Of a DNA stretch of 64,000 bases, positions 55,783 through 64,000 are shown piece by piece. Origin of the DNA: Diphasiastrum complanatum (lineage: Eukaryota; Streptophyta; Lycopodiopsida; Lycopodiales; Lycopodiaceae); contig CM055092.1 of the NCBI GenBank assembly GCA_029204225.1, forward strand, positions 87,951,666 through 88,015,665, in the 5' to 3' direction. Position numbers and translations under genes: made by a program. The first letter of the stretch is position 1; each line of letters opens with the position of its first letter. Under the pieces are notes generated by a model. It was not told the DNA's origin. It did not search any database and worked only from the letters and a program-made list of their open reading frames with translations.

Positions 55783-56897
55783 AATGGCTACACATAATCG
55801 GAGACCAAGAGGAACCATTGATGCAATCAATATTTGCAATGAAAAAAATGCAGAAGATCAATAAATACCAAGAATATATCAAAAATATCAATGGATCTTG
55901 ATGCATCCCTCTGCAAAAGGCTCATTTTCAAAAAAGAAAAAGATCGGATAACATATATAGAAGCTCTTGGAAAGGTAGGATAATGGATTTTAAAATATCA
56001 CGTGCCGGTCAATCTATCACAGAAGTTTTAGTTCAGCATGCTTATCTTCACAATGAGCTCAACATTCATGATTTGAATCCAAATGATAGAAGGAAATGCA
56101 ATTGTAAGTTTTCAGATTCAATTTCTTTAGAGTTAGCATTTTCTTTAAATTATATTTTTCTTGAGATGTTTTTGTTGGTTTTGCATATTTGTATTCATCA
56201 AATTTCGTTGAATGGCAATCAGTTCAATCAATTGCAAGTATAATCGATGTCATACATTCAGATATCGGTATTTTACAATATAAAGGTCGTTCTCCAAAAT
56301 CACTTTTAGAGTTAGGAGTTTTTTTTATGATCACACCTATTTTCCTGATAGAAATGGTTTAGTTGGTAGATTAGAGCCGTATTTTCTACCAGATTTTTCG
56401 AGTGAGGAATGAATTTATCCTGATGCAACAATTTCAGAAATTTTTTTATCTAGGCTATATATTGATATTCAGAGTATATTAAAATGTAGCACTGGATCAA
56501 AGAATAATAAATTAAGTTGGTATCTACCTTTTACTATTTTTGTTGATTTTTTTTCCAAATGCAATGTTCGGAGAACGAAAACAATGTTTATTTGTAAGGA
56601 CTTGAGTGCTAATATAATCGTCAAGTTGTTGGATGATGGTTGGGATACAAAACAAAATCAGCAAGTTGAGTGCAAAGTATGTTACTCATCCATGACATTT
56701 AGATATCACATCGAAAAACAAACGCTCACTTTGCTGCTATATTATTTAAGATGGATTAAATGCAAAAATGTTTGGAAGCCACTTGATCAAGATTTTGGTA
56801 TAAACACTCAAGAGCAACTTCAGATAATAGTGAAAAGAAATGACAACATTCTTGCAATGGTTGAGGTCGAGGAAGATTGGTTTCTCAATCACATTTG
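55783..56897 (+). pseudogene. Unrecognised spliced gene remnant, plus strand
   Basis: From ATG 55783 coding-like frames run to about 56103 with one or two shifts. A 119-bp intron follows (GT at 56104, AG ending 56222) that preserves phase. The second exon runs to TGA about 56896, with one frame shift near 56325 and one in-frame TGA near 56410. Residues are Lys/Asn/Ile-rich with words such as 'YKGRSPKSLLELG' and 'NIIVKLLDDGWDTKQN'. No family is recognised; a host gene relic, a DNA transposon gene or an endogenised viral gene are all possible. Confidence 0.4.
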
Positions 56898-57176
56898 ATC
56901 AGAACTAGACATGTTGCAATTCGATCTATCTCATTACTATCAATTTCAATTGAATGGTATAAAGGTACGTTATGCCATATACAAAAAAAAATTCTATTTC
57001 TAAGTGAATCACATGTCAATAAAAACTGGCAAGGTATGAATTGTTATAAAGATATTCTAAATGAAAATTGAAATTTATACCTAGAATGCCGCCAACCACC
57101 ATATGTGATTTTTCGATTGAACACTAAACATTCGATCATTTGTATCTGAAATTTTGTTCATCAAAGTGACACTCAC

Positions 57177-58013
57177 TCATTCCAACTTCTGACCCTTGAT
57201 GGTTTCAGATTCATCCAATTTTATTACAATAATGATCTTCATTACTTGATGTTCGTCTAGTTCATAAAATTGAATAATGTATTTTAGAACATTTTCAATA
57301 TCAAGAAAAATATTATTGCAATCGTTGTAATTGAGCACACCATATTCTGATATGTATAATTCAGTTATATGAAGTGGTTGGCCAACTACTTTGAACATTC
57401 CGTCATTATAAAAATTTCTAGTTAATCTTACCCAATATGGACGTGGAAGATAAATTTTCTTCACCATCACTTGGGAAAAAGCTTTTTTAACTATTCTAAA
57501 AAAAGTACAATAAGCACTTCTACTAATTCCAGATACATCATCACATTCGCATCCAAGTATGATCGAACCTTAATCAAAACAGTCTCTACAATTTCATTTT
57601 TCATTTTTTCAAATCGAGCATTTTTTATGATTTCCTTTGTTGACTCTCTTGGTAAACCATGACCTAAAGATGATCCAATGCATGAACGATCTGTTAAATA
57701 GTTCTTTGCCACCAAACATGATCTGCAACAAACATATGAAACTCAAATTATGTTTAATAAATAAATAATCCATGTTATCAAGTGCAAATCAAACTTAAAT
57801 GATATATACAAATCAAATAAACAGTATATATGACAACATACTTGAATGCTCGAATTTTTTTGTTCTAATTGCCGCTATGTGTCGATAAATTATCAATATT
57901 CTTCATCGGTACTCTCTTTGTTTTCCTCTTCATCATTGCCTTATTGATAATTTTTAAATCAACAGTAGATTTTAAACTCTCGGATCGCAACTTTTCTATT
58001 GTACTAACATAAT
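57177..58013 (-). pseudogene. Unrecognised spliced gene remnant, minus strand
   Basis: Exon-like sequence from about 58013 to 57842 ('TIEKLRSESLKSTVDLKIIN') is followed by a 119-bp intron (GTATGT donor at 57841, TTGCAG acceptor at 57723). A second exon follows from 57722 to a stop near 57177, with one frameshift near 57530. The end reads 'LNYNDCNNIFLDIENVLKYI'. An in-frame TAG lies near the end of exon 1. It is convergent with the plus-strand remnant at 55783-56897. No family is recognised. Confidence 0.4.
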
Positions 58014-58245
58014 AATTTTTTTAGGAAGGGCATGGATTTGTAGTAATGGAGCATACCCTATAGCAAATTGTGGGTTTTCCATAGCTCTACCATATCAACG
58101 TGCAGGGCCGAAGTAAGGGTGGTGCGATAATAAAGCCTTGCTACGTTGATGTGGTCTTCTTGTGTGCACAGTGGTTTATTGATATCAATGGCTATTGGGG
58201 AAAGCCCTCGATTTCAAAAAGCCTTCAATTCTGCCAGAAATGCTA
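58014..58245. other. Unassigned spacer
   Basis: Nothing recognisable. It contains the unseen left break of the copia element that begins at 60062. Confidence 0.4.
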
Positions 58246-58719
58246 TCAGTTCAAAGATTTGATCCTAAAGACATAATTTTGGGCACTTTCACTACTTCCT
58301 TTCATGCTTTGAAGGATTTGATTCCTAAGCATGAGTATCCTTGAAGTGTTCTTGGATACATAAATGGCTATTAATGAATCCCATGCCTCTTTGGATGTGG
58401 TACAAGATGAGATTTCTTTCAAAAGTTCATTACTTACATTCATTTTTATGCAATGTAATGCAACTCTACATCTCTTTTTGTACTTAGCCAATTCAACTCC
58501 TCCTTGAGGTTCTACTTCCACCTCAAGTACTATGTCATAAAGAACATGAAGTACAAGCAAGGACTCCATTTGAACTATCCAAGTAGCATAATTAGTGGAT
58601 GTAAGTCTTTCACTAGCTTCAAGCAAAAAACCACCCATTGATGCCATTTTTGAATGTGAAAAAACACTAGAAACTCTTATGGTTTCTCTAAGAGATCTGA
58701 ACCTAAAGTCTTCTAGCAA
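58246..58719 (-). pseudogene. Copia gag N-terminal region
   Basis: The minus-strand frame of 157 codons contains 'LTSTNYATWIVQMESLLVLH' and 'TTSKEAWDSLIAIYVSKNTS', the DUF4219 plus UBN2-type gag start. It lies ~510 bp downstream of a primer site and LTR in the correct order. The frame and the element stop at 58246; zinc knuckle and pol are not found to the left. Confidence 0.75.
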
Positions 58720-59231
58720 TTTAGAAAGCTTATAGACTCAATCCTATCACTCATGAACCAATCTAGAATGATGGAAATTTAGATTCTAGTCTCAAACTTG
58801 CAAAATCACTCCTTAATCTATGATTTTTAGCAATTTCTCTCTTGAACGTCAACATACACTCAAAAAATCAGAGAAGATCAATTAATGCACCTAATTCAAG
58901 CTTCAATTTTAATTTTTTGGCTGATCTAGTCCAAGAACTAATCAAGGGATTAGATTCACTATAGAAAATGCTTGATTTTGCACCAAAAATCACTCAAATT
59001 GGGTATGTGAGTCAAATTCTACAAATTTTTGAAATTTCTCAGTCAAAACCGGAGCTGTATGGCCTCACACGTGTGAAAAGGGTTCCTACAGCCCACAACA
59101 AGATCAAAATTTTGAGGATAGCTATCAAATCCAACTTGCTACACAAAATTTGACTAGTTTCCTAAAAACTGCTAATTTTGGCTTTGATTTGGACTAAACC
59201 TATCAATTTCAACAAAACCTCTTGTACTTGG

Positions 59232-59242
59232 CTCTGATACCA
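59232..59242 (-). other. Primer-binding site, initiator-Met tRNA type
   Basis: The reverse complement reads TGGTATCAGAG, immediately abutting the LTR end at 59243. It fixes both orientation and LTR boundary. Confidence 0.88.
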
Positions 59243-60062
59243 TGTGAAAAAAGTACAAAAAGGACCAAGAGTGGATCCTAATCTGATCCTCAAGAGGGAT
59301 TGGTTGTCAGATTACTTGATCTATCAATCTACTTGAGATTAAGATCAATCTAGATCAATTCTAGACACAAATTCCTAACAAGAACAATCATTAATTGAAG
59401 GTAGGTGTACTTTTTGGTTTCACACATGTGAAACACTGTCTGAGTATGGACTCCAACCTGAAAATCAGTACACATTGATAGAACCTCAAAACAATCAAAA
59501 CAAATGTAGACAAATGGAGAGAATCACTCAAAATTGCTTCCAAAACCAAGATTGGTGTCTCACATTGATTATGGCCAAATAAGCCTCTATATATGCACTT
59601 CTTGGAGCTCGAGGTACTGATCATGCATCAGATCTCACACGTGTGAGGATGCCTTGTCACCATCATGCAATTTGACACTTGGATCAAAACTTTCCATTTT
59701 GGGCATTTTTGGTCTATTTTCCTACTATATGGAGATCTTCATGAAAATCTTCTAGAAGCAAATACTCGCCTACTTCAGCTATTTCCACACGTGTGAGCTG
59801 TCCTCTACACATGGGATGTGACACCTATTCAAAATATTTGGCTCATGCAATCATTAGATTGGTGCCATGTGTCATATCTCTAGAAAACTAGTTTTTGGCC
59901 ATTTTAGCCACGAACTTGAATTAAATCATATGTACAACATATATGATTATGGTACATGAAAAGTACACTAGTTTCACATGTGGGAACAGGCTCCACACAT
60001 GTGTGTCTATCCTATATACAAGATCTTTGGCTTCTACCAAGCTTATTTTTGCATTTTTCACA
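59243..60062 (-). repeat. 5' LTR of copia element, 820 bp
   Basis: In plus coordinates it starts TGTGAAAAA and ends TTTTTCACA, a 9-bp inverted repeat with TG...CA. It contains repeated CACACGTGTGA-type palindromes (about 59410, 59637, 59785). Confidence 0.82.
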
Positions 60063-61995
60063 GAAGCAATGTATGATTGTTGGAGTTTAGTGTGCTGTTC
60101 CGTCGTGGCTTTCAGCTTTTGGGCCATAGGCCACCAATGGAACTGGAATTCCCTCAAGAATAGCTAGTGGTGCGAAGTCATTGAAATCCACCAATTCCAA
60201 CTGTTCCTTCATAGCGGAACGTTCGGCTTGTGCATCTGCTATGGCCTCATCCCTTTATGTTGTAATGTTATCAATGGCAGTCTGCATGTTGGATACCTTT
60301 AGTTGGAGCTGGTTCTGGAGGTGGACGAGCAATTTCTATTGTTGTTGATTATAAGTGGTGAGATTTTGGATCTGTAGCTGCTGTTGCTTGTTTTCTGCCT
60401 CCAGCCTTGCTTTTTCCTTCTGAAGATCCGCCATGGCGCCATCATCAAATTGTCGCATGGTGTATTGTCCCCCTAGGATGCCGAATAGATTATATTGAAG
60501 CTCATTCACCAACCATACCACTTTTTGGGCTGCAAGGGGTAACTGCTCCCAAGGGCCAATGTCAGGGAGAGTGTGTGTATAGTTAGGATATGGCATTGGG
60601 TTAAAAGGTAGAAAATCGAAAATGGGGGGAGAGGTTGGAGTGTGAGAAAATGGAGGGGGAGGTGACTGTGGGATGAGAGGAGGTGATTGTGGTAGGATAG
60701 GAGATGATTGAATGCGTGTCGGAGACGTGTGGACAGGATTAGTGGTGGTGGTGGTGGATGTGGGTTGTGTTAGTAGCTGTAATGCAAAGTCGTCTACATT
60801 GACCGTAGAGTCAAGTAGGGTGGAAGAATGTACAGGTGAGGGCTTTGGTGGAATCGTGGAATCAAAGCCCGTGTTGAGAGTGATTGAGAATGTGGAGGTA
60901 GTCATAAATGGTGGGGGTGGTGGTGGAAGAGTAGTGGTAATAGCAGGTAAGGAAACTGGAGCTGTATAAGATGGCTGAGTGGACAGAACCACACCCACGA
61001 AACCAGAACCAGAAGTGCCTACATCGAGTGATTTGTCTGTTGCTGCTGCTACTGCTTGTCGGCGTTGTTGGGCTTGTTGGAATAAGGCCTCTTGCCGCGT
61101 CTGAGATTTGAGAGGTTTTCAAGCTCCCGTCGAATTCGGCATATTCTACCCCTATATCGCTGAATAGGATATAAGGGAAGATGGCGGCATCAGTGTTGAG
61201 TGACTTGCCCTTTTGCTTCTTTGTTGGTGGTGCGGGTGAGACAGGCTCAGCTGATATTTGTGGGGTGGCGTGCTTTCTGGTGCTCGGATAGACGTCTTTG
61301 AGCTCTTTGATAGTAGCAACTGCTAGATGTCCCAACTGTTTGGTGACCAACATGTGGAGGAGATATCCACATTTGGTGGTTGGTTTCCTGGCTTTTAGGA
61401 ACCCACATAGTTTGTCTGATACCTTCTTTGCCCACTTGTAGTTTTGAGTGGGATCATCCATGGTGAGGGTCAAGGAGAAAAGATTGCTTGGTGGTATGCG
61501 ATCCATTTTGACTGTATGAATCTCAATCATGGCAACGAGGATCTCTGATGTTGTTCTGAGATGGGAATCAGTAAGGAGACGAATAGCGATATCATCATTG
61601 GGTTGGGCAATAGTTTTGCCATCCTCTGTTAGAAACTTGATGAAATATTTGGCACCATAACTCGTGCCCTTGCCATGGATCATCTCTCCCAGATTAGGAA
61701 ATCCAGTACTTTGGATATGCTCGAGAGAGATGTTAATGATGGTAGAACTGCCACTCTTCGATGTAATTTTGAATGTGTGGAACTCATCCAAATATGTTGA
61801 GTAGATAGCTTGGATCAGGCTCTCGCTCTAATGGTCAAGGAAGTGTGTGAGATCAAAACCAAGGTTTGTCAGAATATCTTTGGCTAGAAGAAGTTGCTCA
61901 GCATAATTCTTGATAGAGATCATAAAAATGTCCCCTGAATAAGGCTTAGGGGCCTTACGGCGATGGAGAGAGAGCGAGAAGTCTCGAGAGGCCAT
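60063..61995 (-). pseudogene. Second copy of the extra ORF (ORF-X) of the gypsy family
   Basis: Minus-strand pieces: 61995-61828 (start 'MASRDFSLSLHRRKAP'), 61791-60862 and 60998-60336, with a broken tail to 60063. The order is the same as at 6591-4536: a short N-terminal part ('AEQLLLAKDILTNLGF'), a helical domain with 'NYKWAKKVSDKLCGFL' comparable to 'YNWFKTVSGELKRAIK' in the first copy, a long Pro/Ser/Thr-rich linker, and a Gln/Glu-rich coiled coil. Frame breaks lie near 61800 and 61100, and a stop precedes the coiled-coil tail. Cut at 60062 by the copia LTR. Function unknown. Confidence 0.55.
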
Positions 61996-62025
61996 GGTGG
62001 CAGTGATTCTAGATTGTTTTGGCAA

Positions 62026-62213
62026 ATTTGAAAATTTTGAAAATTTTCAGCATGAACTCGAGAGCAGAAATCTAGAATGAATTCGTGGAGAGGAGAGGGG
62101 AGGTCTATATATAGACTTTTTAAGTCAAGAATTTGCAACTCTACTCAAAATTCATACTCAGTGTCCACGATTTTCTAATGAGGTTCACAAATCTTGAGGC
62201 ACTGTTCTGAGGG
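62026..62213 (-). promoter_or_regulatory. Possible promoter upstream of ORF-X copy 2
   Basis: A palindromic TATA-like word, TCTATATATAGA (62104-62115), lies about 110 bp upstream of the Met at 61995 on the minus strand. This could be a subgenomic or LTR-derived promoter. No other core element was identified. Confidence 0.25.
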
Positions 62214-62906
62214 TCAGCGAATTTCTGTAAGTGTAAAATAGGAAAAATATCTAACAGTGCAAAAATGTTGATGCAGCCGAATTTCTTCAGCTAGGTGAGG
62301 ATAAACTATCGGAGTCAAATCTTCACTTGGAGGGACAACATGTTGCTGAGTTTTGTTGGGTGCAAGTGTAGGGGCTTGGTGTTGGGTTTGTGCCCAAGTC
62401 AAGACCCATGCGGGATGAGTTTCAATTGGCAAAGTTTCTACTTGCACTAAACAGACATGGGCATCAAGTTTGGATCGGGATGGGCAGTCCTTCACTTGAT
62501 GTTCAATACCACAATTTTCACAAGTTGGAAAAAATCGAAGTCTATCTGGGCAAAAAATACTAGGATGCTTACGCATAGATGAAACATCCTCGTATTGCTG
62601 AGAGTTGAAGCACAACAAATATAGTGTGGTTGGGATCGTACGTTTGGCCATTGGGGTCCATTGCTTCGGCATTAGGATCATATGTATAATAAACAATTGT
62701 CTCAGTGGAGTACTGATGTTGAGTATGGTCTTCCACATAGTAGGTTGCTGGATTGATAGTATTGGGTCAAGATAATGTACAACTTGTTGTGGAGTAGGGA
62801 TGTTTGAAGTTGTTTCATTGTGAAGAAACGGTGCATTTTCTATAAGGACACATATCTTTTGGGTCTTTTCTCCGTTTAAGGCCGTCCAAAAGCCAAAATC
62901 CTCCAA
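62214..62906 (-). pseudogene. Gypsy gag C-terminal part next to ORF-X copy 2
   Basis: A 230-codon minus-strand frame with a zinc-knuckle-like 'CENCGIEHQVKDC' followed by 'HPAWVLTWAQTQHQAP', which parallels the first element's knuckle and 'VVTRAQKQK' region. Protease, RT, RNase H and integrase are absent between this gag and ORF-X at 61995, so the copy appears internally deleted. Confidence 0.55.
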
Positions 62907-63210
62907 ATTAAGGGCAAGAAAGGCCTGTACCCTAAAGTACGATACCTGAAAACAGAGAGATTGTCACGGAGAAAGTGTTCGGAGCACGCCAAATGTCTTT
63001 TCACCATTCTAGTGGGCAAGTAGTTGGGAGTTGGTGACGAAGGGCATTTCGGAGGACGACATAGATTTGGCTTCCGATTTGGTGGAAAAGTGACAAGAGG
63101 TCCTGAAACTTTTTTGATCAGACCTTAAAGTTGACTTTTAAAAGTTCAGATTGCTTTATAAGCTTGTCATTGGGCCTCATTAAGGCACTATAGGAGCAGT
63201 TTTTGGAGAA

Positions 63211-63534
63211 ATGGCAGGAGTGGGGGAATCCGTGCTTGGAGAAGCTAGTAAATTGGACGGGGTATCCAATTATAGCATTTGGAAATTCAAAATGAAAAGC
63301 ATTTTCATGAAAAAAGAGCTATGGGACATTGTCACTGGGGTGGAACAACGGCCAACTACAACTCCAGCCGATATTTGTGCATTTGACAAAAGGGCGCAGA
63401 AGGCCTTTGGATCTTCCCATCTCTCTTGTGTCTCCCCACTATGGATCTTCCCTTTGGTTGTAAACTATTGTATGGAATGTATTATTAAGTTAGTTGTCTC
63501 CTCTTGGTTCGGTAAGCCTCAAGAGAGGGTTTAG
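63211..63534 (+). pseudogene. Copia gag N-terminus, plus strand
   Basis: Met 63211 opens a frame with 'KLDGVSNYSIWKFKMKSIFM' and 'KKELWDIVTGVEQRP', typical of the first ~70 residues of plant copia gag. After about residue 69 ('KAFG') the sequence stops resembling gag, and the frame ends at 63534. No LTR or primer site precedes it, so it may be a rearranged fragment or a captured gag domain. Confidence 0.6.
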
Positions 63535-64000
63535 GATAGCCACCTTAGTTTGGAAGGGAATGCCTCAAATTAAGGGTTGGGATTCAAGGAAGATTAGGGT
63601 TTCAGCTTTAGATTTAATCTTAGCCACTAGTTGGGGGGCAGCCATAGTGATTAATCTAGGGTTTCTTAATAGTATCTTCTCATTTGTGTTAGCAACAAGA
63701 TGAGCTTATGCAAGAAAGAGTGGATCTTGCCCTCACAATACTCACCACCCTATCTACCTTTGGCATTCTAGCTTCCATGCTAGTTGGATTGAGCCTTAGT
63801 TCATGCTAGTTGGGAGGCAGCCATAGCTTGGATTAGTTGGAGCCATAGCTGGTTGGATGCTGTAAAGCCAACAACAACCAAATTGCAGGTCTAATAGCTT
63901 GTTGAGAAGTCCAAGAGGGATACTAAATAGGGTGAATTGACTCGATCAGTGTTCTTCTTATGGATTTATCATATAAATTCCTAGAAAAGCGTAAAAACAA
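63535..64000. other. Unassigned right edge with short duplication
   Basis: No gene. The word CTAGTTGGG(G/A)GGCAGCCATAG occurs at about 63626 and 63807, hinting at a small local duplication. Confidence 0.4.

Larger units (their letters stand above)
58246..60062 (-). mobile_element. Copia element 5' end: LTR, primer site, gag
   Basis: The LTR (59243-60062), primer-binding site (59232-59242) and gag form the 5' end of a minus-strand copia whose pol and 3' LTR are missing or beyond recognition. It interrupts the extra-ORF gypsy copy, whose coding sequence resumes at 60063. Its LTR belongs to the same family as the solo LTR at 11311-12160. Confidence 0.75.

Overview
This window looks like nuclear DNA of a land plant with a large, repeat-packed genome. 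The evidence is spliced genes with GT-AG introns, plant-type Ty1/copia and Ty3/gypsy retrotransposons nested in one another, LINE and hAT remnants, and long GA/CT microsatellites. One ordinary host gene is stretched over about 28.7 kb by an 18.4-kb intron. That suggests a gymnosperm, fern or similar large-genome lineage, but nothing seen fixes the species.

Layout. 1-3.0 kb: sequence of unknown nature, a copia gag remnant, and a solo LTR (2214-2859, 5-bp target duplication) that splits an older cysteine-rich reading frame. 3.0-14.7 kb: one minus-strand gypsy element (3013-14683, target duplication ATCTA) with gag, protease, RT, RNase H, integrase and a long extra ORF region downstream of integrase. 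A second solo LTR (11311-12160) sits inside its protease. 14.7-17.2 kb: the other half of the old interrupted frame, an LTR at 15343-15869, a long GA tract, and a tandem duplication just upstream of the host gene.

17.2-45.9 kb: the only intact host gene, a seven-exon, 436-residue RluA/RluD-type RNA pseudouridine synthase, probably plastid-targeted. Intron 1 holds at least two related copia elements in opposite orientation, gypsy and copia remnants, and a chimeric LTR element with a ~720-codon frame that is mostly unrecognised. Intron 3 holds tandem LINE 3' ends, a gypsy integrase piece and a hAT transposase tail.

46-58 kb: mostly unassigned sequence with degraded retroelement pieces and two notable loci. 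The first (50389-54497) is a ten-exon remnant that appears to join a ParB/sulfiredoxin-like motif to a C-terminal DNA N4/N6-methyltransferase-like SAM-binding motif. It carries at least five in-frame stops. The second (55.8-58.0 kb) is a convergent pair of unrecognised intron-containing gene remnants.

58.2-64 kb: a minus-strand copia 5' end (gag, primer-binding site, LTR) lies inside a second copy of the extra-ORF gypsy family. This copy keeps gag and the extra ORF but shows no pol. A copia gag N-terminus on the plus strand follows near the right edge.

Most coding pieces outside the pseudouridine synthase are broken by stops or frameshifts. The retroelements appear to be fossils rather than active copies.
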